Assembly (NCBI GenBank): GCA_964463915.1 | Contig: CAYXEH010000009.1 | Location: 1 to 63,363 of the forward strand | Direction of reading: 5' to 3' | Length of the DNA: 63,363 bases | Source of the DNA: PUPG01 sp964463915 | GTDB taxonomy: Bacteria > Bacteroidota > Bacteroidia > Bacteroidales > UBA7960 | Shown: one piece after another, positions 24,874 through 34,356 of the stretch | Position numbering within the stretch: the stretch's first letter is position 1 | How the letters are laid out: every line of letters begins with the position of its first letter | Notes under the pieces: model-generated | Told to the model about the DNA's origin: nothing | Seen by the model: the letters and a program-made list of their open reading frames with translations, nothing else | Database searches by the model: none | Translations under genes and position numbers: made by a program

Positions 24874-26121
24874 ATGAAATTTTTACGCTTAACAGGATTT
24901 GTAGTATTGATGATGTTGCTGGGTATGGGTTGGTCAACCAACGCTTTTGCCCAGGACGAGGAGGATTTTGTGCAATTTGGCGGTGCTGTCCGCTATAATT
25001 TTGTGAGTCAGCATTACGAAAGTGATGCAATGCCTACCAGTACCTATGCCACCTGGGATACGTGGCGGCTGAATGTTGCAGCCAGGTACAGCGATGTGAC
25101 GCTGAATTTCGAATACCGTTTTTATCCCACTTTCAACACCCACTTTATCAAGGAGGGTTATCTTGGTTATGATTTTTCCGAGAACCTGAACATGCAACTG
25201 GGTGTTACGCAGGTACCTTTTGGTAACCTGACGTATAACTCACATAGCTGGTGGTTCATGAGCGGCTATTATGTCGGGTTGGAGGATGACTTCGATATGG
25301 GTGTTAAATTCAGCTACGATCTCAGTGACCGGCTGAACCTGATGATGGCTTATTTCCGTCAGCAGGAACCCGCGGGACCTGCACATAACACAGCTCCCTA
25401 TGGCGGTCCGGGCGCAGGAACCTATTCCTACAATGTCATTCCTGACCCTGACGGGGTTTTATCAGGAGCACCTGCCCACATTCGCGAAATGAATCAGCTT
25501 AATGTACGTCTTGGTTATGAGATCACCCCGGGCGTAGAGGTCGGTTTTTCTGCCCAGCGTCAGGGCCTTTACAACTCCGTACTGGATGAGATTGATTATG
25601 GGCATGCCCTTGCAGCTCATGGCGCGGCAACTTTCGGTGACTGGAGTGTGAAAGGGCAGTTCATTAATTACGATTACGCAGCCAGAAATGATGACGGTGA
25701 AACAATGGACCGTGTACAGATGGGTGCTTATGGTGATCCCTATTATGGAGATGGCGTGGCTGCAAGGGCCAACATCCTTTCCATGGGCATCGGCAAAGGC
25801 ATCGATGTGGACCTGGGCCCCATTTCCAACATCATGCCTTATGTGGATTACGCACTGATGACCAAAGACGGGCAGATGGAGGTAGACGGCCAGATGTTTG
25901 ATTTTGAAGACAGCCATATGCTGGTTCCCGGTTTCCTGGTCACAGCCGGTAACATCTGGACTTATGTCGATTTTGCCATGGGTAAAAACCATCCCTGGCT
26001 GACCGATAATTTCGGTACAGGAATGGGTGCCGGGCAACTTGACAACCAGGGCAGACCAATTCCCGTAGATGAACAGGACTGGAACCTGCGTTTCAACATC
26101 AATGTTGGATATTATTTCTAG
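24874..26121 (+). CDS. Porin-like outer-membrane beta-barrel protein
   Basis: This 415-aa protein has a clear signal peptide ending NAFAQ, then strand-rich sequence of porin type: VQFGGAVRYNFVSQHYE, LNFEYRFYPTFNTHFIKEGYLGYDF, and LRFNINVGYYF at the C-terminus with the terminal Phe typical of outer-membrane barrels. It may resemble phosphate-selective-porin-like (OprO/OprP) or carbohydrate-porin families, but this is not certain. A plain reading is a diffusion channel for osmolytes, since genes for a glycine betaine importer follow 83 bases later. A hairpin with a T run lies between them. Confidence 0.75.
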   Translation: MKFLRLTGFVVLMMLLGMGWSTNAFAQDEEDFVQFGGAVRYNFVSQHYESDAMPTSTYATWDTWRLNVAARYSDVTLNFEYRFYPTFNTHFIKEGYLGYDFSENLNMQLGVTQVPFGNLTYNSHSWWFMSGYYVGLEDDFDMGVKFSYDLSDRLNLMMAYFRQQEPAGPAHNTAPYGGPGAGTYSYNVIPDPDGVLSGAPAHIREMNQLNVRLGYEITPGVEVGFSAQRQGLYNSVLDEIDYGHALAAHGAATFGDWSVKGQFINYDYAARNDDGETMDRVQMGAYGDPYYGDGVAARANILSMGIGKGIDVDLGPISNIMPYVDYALMTKDGQMEVDGQMFDFEDSHMLVPGFLVTAGNIWTYVDFAMGKNHPWLTDNFGTGMGAGQLDNQGRPIPVDEQDWNLRFNINVGYYF

Positions 26122-26136
26122 AATGAGTATATTTAC

Positions 26137-26169
26137 AAGTGGGGGTTTTAGATGTACCCCCACTTTTTT
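26137..26169 (+). terminator. Intra-cluster hairpin with T run between porin and betaine importer genes
   Basis: AAGTGGGGGT (26137-26146) and ACCCCCACTT (26156-26165) form a perfect 10-bp stem with a nine-base loop, followed by a run of six T (26164-26169). It ends 35 bases before the binding-protein start, so it should attenuate transcription of the importer unless the latter has its own promoter. Confidence 0.75.
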
Positions 26170-26190
26170 CTAATTTAGAAACAAAACAAC

Positions 26191-26196
26191 AGGAGG
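26191..26196 (+). promoter_or_regulatory. Ribosome binding site fixing the binding-protein start
   Basis: AGGAGG lies eight bases before the ATG at 26205. It settles the start against an in-frame upstream codon at 26139, which lies inside the hairpin. Confidence 0.75.
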
Positions 26197-26204
26197 AAAA
26201 CCAA

Positions 26205-27077
26205 ATGAAAATTTCAAAGACATTACTTACCAAATCTCTGTCAATTGCAGCTTCGGTTGTTTTTGCTGCAGGATTGCTTTTTAGCATGAGCTCATGCCAA
26301 TCCGGGACTGAAGAAATCAAACTCGGTTACGTGTTGTGGGACTCCGAAATTGCTTCCACACACGTAGTTGCGGCGGTTATTCAGGACGACCTCGGCTACG
26401 AAGTTGACCTGACTTCTGTAGATGCCGGCCCCATGTGGATGGGTGTGGCAAGAGGCGACTTCGATGCAATGGTTGCGGGTTGGCTTCCGGTTACCCATGA
26501 GGCTTACCTTGAAGAAACCAAGGATGATGTAATCAATCTCGGCGCCAATCTCGAGGGTGCACGTCTGGGTCTTGTCGTTCCTGAGTATGTTCCCGTGAAC
26601 AGCATCGAAGAGCTGAATGACCACGTGGATGAATTTGACGGTGAAATCATCGGTATTGATCCTGGTGCAGGGCTGATGGCTGCCACAGAGAGAACCATTG
26701 AAGAATACGATCTGGACTATGAACTGGTATCAGGCTCGGATGCAGCAATGACCGCCGCTTTGGAGCGTGCCATTGATCGTGAGGAATGGATCATCGTTAC
26801 CGGATGGACCCCACACTGGAAATTTGCCGCCCATGACCTGAAATACCTTGAGGATCCTAAAAAGACCCTGGGGGAAGCTGAACACATTGCCACCATCGTG
26901 CATCCTGATTTACAGGAAAAGGCACCTGATGTTTACACTTTCCTGGATAACTTTTACTGGACACCTGAGGAGATGGCTGAAGTAATGATTCTTATTGAAG
27001 AAGGAATGGAACCCATGGAAGCAGCCAGAACCTGGATTGCTGAGAATCGCGACAGGGTAGACCAATGGCTTCCGTAA
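26205..27077 (+). CDS. proX: Glycine betaine/choline ABC importer, substrate-binding lipoprotein
   Basis: This 290-aa protein carries a lipobox ending SMSSC (Cys31), so it should be anchored at the outer face of the inner membrane. It fits the OpuAC/ProX family: IKLGYVLWDSEIASTHVVA at the start of the mature part, GPMWMGVARGDFDAMVAGWLP, and IVTGWTPHWKFAAHDLKYL near the end. Trp and Tyr residues in these motifs are of the kind that form the aromatic cage for the quaternary amine. It is the first gene of a three-gene importer. The symbol follows E. coli proVWX; opuAC would be equally suitable. Betaine as substrate is inferred from family. Confidence 0.9.
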   Translation: MKISKTLLTKSLSIAASVVFAAGLLFSMSSCQSGTEEIKLGYVLWDSEIASTHVVAAVIQDDLGYEVDLTSVDAGPMWMGVARGDFDAMVAGWLPVTHEAYLEETKDDVINLGANLEGARLGLVVPEYVPVNSIEELNDHVDEFDGEIIGIDPGAGLMAATERTIEEYDLDYELVSGSDAAMTAALERAIDREEWIIVTGWTPHWKFAAHDLKYLEDPKKTLGEAEHIATIVHPDLQEKAPDVYTFLDNFYWTPEEMAEVMILIEEGMEPMEAARTWIAENRDRVDQWLP

Positions 27078-27093
27078 TTTTTTGTAGTTGTTT

Positions 27094-28332
27094 ATGAAAG
27101 AAAAAATTGTTGTCAAAAATCTGACAAAAATTTTTGGCCGCCATCCCGGAAAGGCCCTTGATGCATTAAAAGAAGGAAAAAGCAAAGCAGACATCCTGAA
27201 TGACCACAATCAGGTGGTGGGTGTCTACGATGTGTCCTTTGAAGTACATGAAAAAGAAATTTTTGTGCTCATGGGTCTTTCCGGCAGCGGGAAATCCACA
27301 CTGGAGCGTTTGTTGAACCGTCTTCATGAACCCACCACCGGAGAGATCCTTATTGATGGAACAGATATCACCAAGCTGAATACCAATGATCTTCGGGAAT
27401 TCCGGCGCAAGCATTTTTGCGGGATGGTCTTCCAGAATTTTGGTATTTTGCCCCACCGGACAGTTGCTGAAAATGTAGAGTTCGGCCTGGAACTTCAAGG
27501 CGTGGATAAGGATAAGCGTCGCGAAAAAGCCATGAAGGTGATCGAACAGGTGGGTCTTACCGGTAATGAGCACAGTTATCCGTCCCAACTTTCCGGCGGA
27601 ATGCAGCAACGGGTCGGACTGGCCCGGGGATTATCGGTGGATGCCGGAATTATGTTGATGGATGAAGCTTTCAGTGCGCTTGACCCACTTATCCGGCGGC
27701 AGATGCAGGATGAGTTGCTGGAGCTCCAGGATACAATGCAGAAAACCATCATTTTCGTGACGCATGACCTGGATGAAGCTTTCCGGATCGGCGATCGCAT
27801 TGCCATTATGAAAGATGGCCGTATTGAGCAGATTGGTACGGCAGAAGAGATCATTTCCAAACCGGCGAGCGATTACGTCAGGGCGTTTGTGGAGGACATG
27901 AACCGGGCAGCTGTGCTGACCGCCGGAGCGATCATGCAGCCTACCGTCGAAAGGGCATTTCCCGGCGACGGACCCAGGACGATCCTTCGAAAGATCAGAA
28001 AAAACAACCTGACCGGCATATTAATGACGGATACAAAGCGAAATCTGAAAGGGTACATTCGTGCCCGGGAGCTTGTGGATTATCTGAACAAGCATAAGGA
28101 AGAGGAAAAAGTGCCGTTTGATGACTCCCTGGTACACCAGCCATCTGTGGTGACCCCGGATATGTCTATGACCGAGGTGATGAATATCTATAACAATACA
28201 GAATTCGGACCCCTGGCTGTCGTGGATGAAGACAACAAATTGCAGGGAGTGATTGCAAAAGGCAACATTATTTCGGCCCTCTCAGAACAAGATGACGAAG
28301 CGATTGGTCAGAGCGAGAAAAACGCAGATTAA
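27094..28332 (+). CDS. proV: Glycine betaine ABC importer ATPase with CBS domains
   Basis: This 412-aa ATPase powers betaine uptake. It has Walker A GLSGSGKST, a Q-loop in GMVFQNFGILPHRTVAENV, the signature LSGGMQQRVGLARGL, Walker B MLMDEAFSALDP and the H-loop VTHDLDEA. The C-terminal region (about 270-400) looks like tandem CBS domains, which in OpuA sense ionic strength and switch transport on. The ATG at 27094 is preferred over an in-frame TTG at 27088. It lies 16 bases after proX and 23 before the permease gene. Confidence 0.94.
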   Translation: MKEKIVVKNLTKIFGRHPGKALDALKEGKSKADILNDHNQVVGVYDVSFEVHEKEIFVLMGLSGSGKSTLERLLNRLHEPTTGEILIDGTDITKLNTNDLREFRRKHFCGMVFQNFGILPHRTVAENVEFGLELQGVDKDKRREKAMKVIEQVGLTGNEHSYPSQLSGGMQQRVGLARGLSVDAGIMLMDEAFSALDPLIRRQMQDELLELQDTMQKTIIFVTHDLDEAFRIGDRIAIMKDGRIEQIGTAEEIISKPASDYVRAFVEDMNRAAVLTAGAIMQPTVERAFPGDGPRTILRKIRKNNLTGILMTDTKRNLKGYIRARELVDYLNKHKEEEKVPFDDSLVHQPSVVTPDMSMTEVMNIYNNTEFGPLAVVDEDNKLQGVIAKGNIISALSEQDDEAIGQSEKNAD

Positions 28333-28355
28333 GTATTCTTTAAAGCAAACAATTA

Positions 28356-29192
28356 ATGTTTCCATTTCGTATACCCATTAAAAACTGGGTGTCTGCTGCG
28401 GTAGATTACCTGGTCAGCGAACTCGGACCGGTATTTGACGGCTTCAGTGCCATCATTTATTTTCTGGTAGATAACCTGAAAGACGGGATGTTTTATTTGC
28501 ATCCCATCATCCTGATTTTGCTTATTGCTGCACTGACCTGGAAAATGGCAGGATGGCAAATAAGTATTTTCGCCCTTGTTGGTCTGTTGATTACCGAAAA
28601 CATCGGGTTGTGGGAGCCTTTCGTGGAAACCCTCGCCCTGGTATTAACGGCTGAGATACTGATAATGATCGTCGGTTTACCCCTGGGGATCTATGCTGCC
28701 CGGAGCAACCGATTTAATTCGATTATCAGACCTGTGCTTGACTTTATGCAAACCATGCCGGCTTTTGTTTACCTGATCCCGGCAGTGATGTTTTTCGGGT
28801 TGGGCCTTGTGCCGGGTGTGGTGGCCACCTTTGTGTTCGCCTTGCCACCTTTGATCCGACTAACCAATCTGGGTATCCGGCAGGTGCCCCATGAATTGAT
28901 CGAGGCGGCAGATGCATTCGGGGCCACCCCGATGCAAAAACTGTTGAAGGTTCAGATTCCGGTCGCCAAGCCTACCATCATGGCAGGGGTGAATCAATCG
29001 ATTATGCTGGGTCTTTCAATGGTTGTTATTGCGGCCATGATTGGTGCCGGTGGAGTTGGTACCGATGTGTTACGCGGTATACAGCGCCTGCAGGTCGGAG
29101 AAGGTTTTGAAGCAGGGCTGGTAGTTGTTATACTGGCCATCATCCTTGACCGGCTTACAGCCAGTTTCGGAAAAACCAAACAACCCGGATAA
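28356..29192 (+). CDS. proW: Glycine betaine ABC importer permease
   Basis: This 278-aa membrane protein is of the ProW/OpuAB type. Several membrane segments are clear (LHPIILILLIAALTWKMAG, FALVGLLITENIGLW, TAEILIMIVGLPLGIYAA). The cytosolic EAA loop, EAADAFGATPMQKLLKVQIP, contacts the ATPase. The gene directly follows proV and ends before a strong terminator. The length is a little shorter than E. coli ProW because the long N-terminal tail is missing, as in most family members. Confidence 0.93.
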   Translation: MFPFRIPIKNWVSAAVDYLVSELGPVFDGFSAIIYFLVDNLKDGMFYLHPIILILLIAALTWKMAGWQISIFALVGLLITENIGLWEPFVETLALVLTAEILIMIVGLPLGIYAARSNRFNSIIRPVLDFMQTMPAFVYLIPAVMFFGLGLVPGVVATFVFALPPLIRLTNLGIRQVPHELIEAADAFGATPMQKLLKVQIPVAKPTIMAGVNQSIMLGLSMVVIAAMIGAGGVGTDVLRGIQRLQVGEGFEAGLVVVILAIILDRLTASFGKTKQPG

Positions 29193-29212
29193 TCCAGGAA
29201 ATCCTTTTCATT

Positions 29213-29248
29213 AAAAGCCCGTTGATCTTTGATTAACGGGCTTTTTTT
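29213..29248 (+). terminator. Terminator between proW and the gltS-like gene
   Basis: AAAGCCCGTTGAT (29214-29226) pairs with ATTAACGGGCTTT (29232-29244, one G-T pair) around a five-base loop, followed by a T run through 29248. It serves proW, and the A run on its left may let it end the convergent gltS-like transcript too, whose stop codon lies in the stem. Confidence 0.85.
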
Positions 29249-30591
29249 CTGGGATTGAGTGTGGTCCAGCCGTTAAGAAAGGAGATCAGTCCAAATGCCA
29301 ATACAATGGCTGCCGCTGCTGCGATAGACCACCAGATGCCCAATCCAATCAGGATAAAGGGCGCAGTGGCTGTGATGAAACCTCCACCCAGAAAGGGCTC
29401 ATAGAGCATTTGCTTGAACCCGAATGCCTGGGCTGTATCAGTTTTGTAATGGGGGTCTACAAGGCGAAGCAGCAACAATCCCATGGCTGTTACCCCGCTT
29501 TGCATCCCATATTCTGTTACCCCGCGTTCCAGCCAGTTGTAGGGGAACATCCGGGGAGCCAGCACGACCAGGCAGAAGAAAAGCCATGCAATACCAGTTA
29601 GCATCAAAATGGCAAAAGGCCAGAAATTAGCAATGAAGAGATCCAGTCTAATGGAGGCAATGGCTGCAACAACCAGAATATCCAGTGAGAGCCCCAGTAT
29701 CCGTTCAAAAGTCAGGCGGTCATAATACTGGCTGACTTTAATTTTGGCTGAAACCGCCTGTACGATCATCCCACCAACCATGGCAAGCGGAAACAAGGGA
29801 AAGCCGCTGAGAATGGGATGTAACTGGCGAACCCCGGCGAGCAACAACCATCCGATCAGAATTGCCATCCCGACAATGGCAAAATGAAACGCCAGCGGCT
29901 CAATGGATTCAGAAGCCACAGTGGCATTGGATGAAGGAAACCGGTCTTTCTCAGGGATCAGGCCTACTTTTTTATAGCGGGGGATGCCTTTGGATTGATC
30001 GAGGTTCACGCAATACCCTCTTCTAATGGCAATATTGATATAAAATACCCCGCCCACTACAGCAGTAATAATCCCGACTGTGGCAGACATCTGTGCCAGG
30101 GCCGATCCTGCCGGGAACCCAAGTTCAGTGAATACCGGCTGCATCCCTGCTGCTGTCCCGTGCCCTCCGGCGAAACCAATTTCAAGGAGTGTGGCAAAAA
30201 TCGGGGGTACGCCAAAAAGTGGTGTCAGCAATAATACGGTAAGAAGCATGGCTACGAGGTATTGGCCACTGCCTACAATCATCCCGAAACAAAGCTGACT
30301 CCCGCCCTGGGTCCACATCGTTCTGACCCCCGGTATCATTACGCCCAAAAACAGTGAGGCGAAAACGATATTGATCAGCAATCCCGGGATGTCCGACCAG
30401 GTGATATACAGGAAATCCGGAAGTACATCAAGAAGGTAAGGGCCGAATAAGAGAGCCAGAAACCCCCCGATAATTGAAGCAGGCAGGAAGATCCGTTGTA
30501 GGAGCCCTACTTTGGCCCGCAAAACCTTTCCTGCCAGCAAAAAGAGTAATAGAATACAAAAACTGAAAAATACGCCCGTTAGTCCTTCCAT
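29233..30591 (-). CDS. GltS-like sodium:glutamate symporter
   Basis: This 452-aa membrane protein belongs to the sodium:glutamate symporter family. About ten to twelve hydrophobic segments are seen, and the family motif EIGFAGGHGTAAGMQPVF is at around residues 135-152. A second-half repeat (FGVTEYG-like region, here RGVTEYGMQSGVTAMGLLLL) is also typical. The central loop between the two halves (about 200-235) is longer than in E. coli GltS, accounting for the extra ~50 residues. Glutamate is the family substrate but is not proven here. The gene converges on proW and diverges from the porin-S46 cluster. Confidence 0.85.
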   Translation of the reverse strand: MEGLTGVFFSFCILLLFLLAGKVLRAKVGLLQRIFLPASIIGGFLALLFGPYLLDVLPDFLYITWSDIPGLLINIVFASLFLGVMIPGVRTMWTQGGSQLCFGMIVGSGQYLVAMLLTVLLLTPLFGVPPIFATLLEIGFAGGHGTAAGMQPVFTELGFPAGSALAQMSATVGIITAVVGGVFYINIAIRRGYCVNLDQSKGIPRYKKVGLIPEKDRFPSSNATVASESIEPLAFHFAIVGMAILIGWLLLAGVRQLHPILSGFPLFPLAMVGGMIVQAVSAKIKVSQYYDRLTFERILGLSLDILVVAAIASIRLDLFIANFWPFAILMLTGIAWLFFCLVVLAPRMFPYNWLERGVTEYGMQSGVTAMGLLLLRLVDPHYKTDTAQAFGFKQMLYEPFLGGGFITATAPFILIGLGIWWSIAAAAAIVLAFGLISFLNGWTTLNPRKKAR

Positions 30592-30780
30592 GATTCAGAT
30601 TGTTTTTTTCAGGCAAAGAAAATGATTTCTGGCAAACAATCCCATTATTCATAAAAATAAAGTGATTCTGCCGAATATATTTCTTGTCTAAATATCAGGT
30701 AGTGAAGAAGTAAATGCCTGGCAAAAATAGCTTAACAAATTATTAACAAGTTCATTCATAGGGTTTTGCTTAAACCATTC

Positions 30781-30788
30781 TACATTTG
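30781..30788 (+). promoter_or_regulatory. Bacteroidota -7 box (TACATTTG) before the porin-S46 cluster
   Basis: TACATTTG matches the -7 consensus and lies 48 bases before the start at 30837. No -33 element is at the usual spacing, although TTTTG occurs closer at 30764-30768. Confidence 0.4.
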
Positions 30789-30836
30789 AGAGGTCTAAAT
30801 GACGCATAATTCAAAAAAAATAAAATTGCGTTATTT

Positions 30837-32042
30837 ATGAAAGGTTTACAGATTATTTTAGTATTGTTGCAGTGTGCCGTAATTGGATTATTTATACATC
30901 AGCCCGTTACGGCGTTTGCGAATGAGAATGACACTAACCGGGAAGATAAGGAAATGACCAATGATGAAGAATCCGGGGAGTCGGAAGGAGATAGGGATAG
31001 GAGCAGCGAAAGCTATCCTTTTCTGATAATGGAAATGGGCGGGGAAACTTATTCCAAATATAGCCCTGAAGCCGGTGACGGGATTGGAGGACTCGCTGGC
31101 ATAATGGTTGACCTCGATGGAAACCTCAGTGAGCAGATGACATTTTTTGGAGCGTTGCATTTTGATTCTTCCTTGTGGCATGATTTTTTGAATAAACCTG
31201 CGTACATTCGAAAAGAGAATTCCAATAATGAGATCGGGATGGAGGTTGAAGAATTCTTTATTACCTGGAAGCCGGATATCGCAAATCTTGAATTTACGGC
31301 CGGCCGCATGTTTTCTGTAATTAGCTATGCCAATCAGTTACACATGTCCGATTTTCAGTTTAATATGAAACCACGGATTTTTACTGAATACTGGGGTGAC
31401 AATCACGGGTTGGCATTGGATGGAGGAAGCATAAAATGGCAATATGATGCTGGTCGTACCAGGACTGCTTTTCTGGTAGAGGCAGCCAGAAACGGATACC
31501 AGTCGGAGCATACAATGCTCACCTCTACAGTAGATTTCGCCTTTGATATGGGAAACGTTGATATGGGCCTGAGGGGATTCGGGTATTTTGATCACCAGGC
31601 AAATGATCACCCGTTTTTTAATAATATTCCGGCCAGTGATGCCCCATTTGTTGACGCCGTGGAGCTGAATGACGGACTTGGGATGAATGCCTGGGGAGGA
31701 GGTGCCAATTTCCTTTGGGATAGGCCGGGAGATCGTTCTGTATTCTTTCAAACCGAATGGGTAAACCGGAAATTTGCCAATGATAATTTCTTCGGAGGTT
31801 ATGCTTTTTTAGTGTTGAATCACACAGATAAGATCAGCAGCAGCATTATGTATCAGCAACTCGAGTTGCCGGACTTTGAATCCGGTGCAATCAATGTCAC
31901 TGAAGAGCAGGTTTATACAGTCGGTTTAACTTACCTCCCTGTATATAACCACCGATTGCGCCTGGAATACAATCATTTTACCGACAATTCATTCTATGAC
32001 AATATGCTGCTGGCGAAATGGACCTTTTTTATTGAAATCTGA
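30837..32042 (+). CDS. Porin-like outer-membrane protein at the head of the S46 peptidase cluster
   Basis: This 401-aa protein has a signal peptide (MKGLQIILVLLQCAVIGLFI to about residue 28), then a short acidic stretch rich in Glu, Asp and Ser (about 29-60), then strand-rich barrel sequence ending LLAKWTFFIEI. Motifs such as EEFFITWKPDIANLEFTAGR resemble porins in which one strand approaches the pore. I cannot name the family. It ends 11 bases before the first S46 peptidase gene, so it is co-transcribed with it. A channel for peptides or their products is a reasonable but unproven guess. Confidence 0.7.
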   Translation: MKGLQIILVLLQCAVIGLFIHQPVTAFANENDTNREDKEMTNDEESGESEGDRDRSSESYPFLIMEMGGETYSKYSPEAGDGIGGLAGIMVDLDGNLSEQMTFFGALHFDSSLWHDFLNKPAYIRKENSNNEIGMEVEEFFITWKPDIANLEFTAGRMFSVISYANQLHMSDFQFNMKPRIFTEYWGDNHGLALDGGSIKWQYDAGRTRTAFLVEAARNGYQSEHTMLTSTVDFAFDMGNVDMGLRGFGYFDHQANDHPFFNNIPASDAPFVDAVELNDGLGMNAWGGGANFLWDRPGDRSVFFQTEWVNRKFANDNFFGGYAFLVLNHTDKISSSIMYQQLELPDFESGAINVTEEQVYTVGLTYLPVYNHRLRLEYNHFTDNSFYDNMLLAKWTFFIEI

Positions 32043-32053
32043 CAGCAATCCAA

Positions 32054-34318
32054 ATGATGCAATTTATGGACCGAAACACCCTGAAAACATCCAGTACCAA
32101 ATTCTTGTCATATCTGGCTGATAATAGATATGAAGTGCAAAACCTGAGACATGGTAATGCTGAAATAATATCGGGAATACGGATCATAATTTTGCTGCTT
32201 GTCTTTTTATTTACTGTGAACCCGGCAAGGAGCGATGAGGGGATGTGGTTGCTGCCGGTAATAGGTTCCGATAATATGGAGCAGATCCGCCTTCTGGGAG
32301 GCAATATGTCGGCAGAAGATATTTTCAGTAACGAAAAGATCAGCCTCAGTGATGCAGTGGTTAATGTGGGCAATATGGGGTCAGGGTCAGTGGTATCCGC
32401 CGGGGGATTGGTGCTGACCAATCACCATGTTATTTATGATCATATTCAGCGTCTAAGCACTGCGGAGAATGATTACCTCACAGAAGGGTTCTGGGCCTCT
32501 TCTCATGAGGAGGAACTCCCGGCGAAAGGATTGAGTGTGACATTCCTGAAGAAGATCATTGATGTCACCGACCAGGTAAAGGCTGAAATTGCTTCCCGCA
32601 GGGAAAGTGGTGAAAGGGCCTCCATGCTGATGATTGGCAGGAACCTCTCATCTGAATACACAGAAGGTACAAGTTACTCGGGGTTTTTGTCCAATCACTA
32701 CAAGGGAGGGAAATATTACCTATACATTTATGAAGTGTTTGAGGACGTTCGTTTGGTGGGATTTCCCCCTTCTTCCATAGGAAAGTTTGGTGGCGATGAG
32801 GATAATTTCATGTGGCCAAGGCACGCGGGCGATTTTGGTTTTATCCGCGTGTATGCTGACAAAGAAGGACAACCGGCAGATTATTCCCCGGACAATGTGC
32901 CCTATGTGCCTGATCGTTTCCTGGAAATTGATGCGGGAGGAATCGATGAATTGGATTTTTCTATGGTAATTGGTTATCCCGGGGGTTCCCAAAGGTATCT
33001 GACCGCATCCCAGGTGGAAGATCTGATGAAGGTGGAACATCCCGGACGCATAGCGGCCCGTAAACGACGACTTGACATCATCCGGGAGGAAATGCAAGCC
33101 AGTGATGAAGTCAGGATTAAATATGCGTCGAAATATTTCAATGCCACGAATGGATTGCAGCTATCACAAGGACAGTTAGAGCAACTTAAACAGCATAACG
33201 TTCCGGCCATTAAACGCGCCGAAGAAGAAGCATTCATGGCTTGGGTAGAGGATGATTCCGACAGGAGGGAAAAATACGGCAAAGTCCTGCAAACAATCCG
33301 CGAATCTGTTGAGAAAAAGCGTCCCACTGCCTATGCCCATCACTTGTTGAATGAAGCCATGCTGATGGGGACCGAGGTTTATGTGGCGGGCATTCGTGCC
33401 AATGTGTTTTACCGTAATCTGGATGAAGATGTCACCGGGGCGGAGTTTGCCGAGGCTGTTTCCGGATTTTCAGGCAGGCAATCCGGGTTTTACAAGGATT
33501 ATCATCCTCCTGCTGATCGTCGTGTGGTGGCTGCAATGATGGAATTGGTCAGTGAGGAATTGCCCCGGGAACACCAGCCTGACATTATTCATTATGCGGA
33601 TAGTGCATTTGACGGAGATTACCAGGAATTCGCAGCATATATGTTTGAGAACTCTTTCCTGACTTGTCCGGAGCGTTTTGAGCATTTTATCAACCACCCC
33701 CGGTTGAAAGTGATGCAAGACGATCCGGTGATCCGTTATTCAGCCAGTATTTATGATAAGGCCATTGAACTGCGTGACATTAACCGGGAGTTGTCGGAAG
33801 GGGAACGGGCTGGCTCCCGTCTGTATATGGAGGCAATCCGTGAAATGAATACAGATGAATCCATGTACCCGGATGCCAATTTCACCATGCGAATGAGTTA
33901 TGGGAAGGTGATTGGATACAGCCCCCGCGATGCGGTGTTTTATGAACATGAAACAACATTGCGGGGTGTGATGGAAAAGATGGATGCAGAAGACCCTGAT
34001 TTTACTGTTCCGGCTACACTTCAGTCATTATACTCCGGTAAGCGATTTAGCTCCTATGGGGAAAAGGACCGGATGCCGGTAAATTTCATCACGGATAATG
34101 ACATTACGGGAGGAAATTCCGGCAGCCCTGTCATTGGAGCGGACGGACGCCTGAAAGGGGTGGCTTTTGACGGCAACTGGGAATCGCTGGCCGGAGATGT
34201 GGTTTTTCTTCCTGATCTGAACCGGGCCATTCATGCAGACATCCGGTATGTGCTCTTTATCACGGATCAGTTTGCAGGGGCTTCACATATAATGAATGAG
34301 CTGAAAATCATTTATTAA
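32054..34318 (+). CDS. S46-family dipeptidyl-peptidase, DPP7-like (first copy)
   Basis: S46 enzymes remove dipeptides from peptide N-termini in the periplasm. This 754-aa protein has the catalytic motifs LTNHHVIYDH (His), WPRHAGDFGF (Asp) and TGGNSGSPV (nucleophile Ser689). The residue 18 positions after the Ser, which is Arg in Asp/Glu-specific DPP11 and Gly in broad-specificity DPP7, is Gly here (FDGNW). The His motif reads HHVIYD instead of the usual HHCG. The only ATG starts are near 32054 and place about 40 polar residues before the signal-like helix (residues 42-58), unusually long. A second S46 gene follows 38 bases on. Confidence 0.92.
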   Translation: MMQFMDRNTLKTSSTKFLSYLADNRYEVQNLRHGNAEIISGIRIIILLLVFLFTVNPARSDEGMWLLPVIGSDNMEQIRLLGGNMSAEDIFSNEKISLSDAVVNVGNMGSGSVVSAGGLVLTNHHVIYDHIQRLSTAENDYLTEGFWASSHEEELPAKGLSVTFLKKIIDVTDQVKAEIASRRESGERASMLMIGRNLSSEYTEGTSYSGFLSNHYKGGKYYLYIYEVFEDVRLVGFPPSSIGKFGGDEDNFMWPRHAGDFGFIRVYADKEGQPADYSPDNVPYVPDRFLEIDAGGIDELDFSMVIGYPGGSQRYLTASQVEDLMKVEHPGRIAARKRRLDIIREEMQASDEVRIKYASKYFNATNGLQLSQGQLEQLKQHNVPAIKRAEEEAFMAWVEDDSDRREKYGKVLQTIRESVEKKRPTAYAHHLLNEAMLMGTEVYVAGIRANVFYRNLDEDVTGAEFAEAVSGFSGRQSGFYKDYHPPADRRVVAAMMELVSEELPREHQPDIIHYADSAFDGDYQEFAAYMFENSFLTCPERFEHFINHPRLKVMQDDPVIRYSASIYDKAIELRDINRELSEGERAGSRLYMEAIREMNTDESMYPDANFTMRMSYGKVIGYSPRDAVFYEHETTLRGVMEKMDAEDPDFTVPATLQSLYSGKRFSSYGEKDRMPVNFITDNDITGGNSGSPVIGADGRLKGVAFDGNWESLAGDVVFLPDLNRAIHADIRYVLFITDQFAGASHIMNELKIIY

Positions 34319-34356
34319 GATAAATCAACAGATTCCCTTAACAAAATCATGCATCC

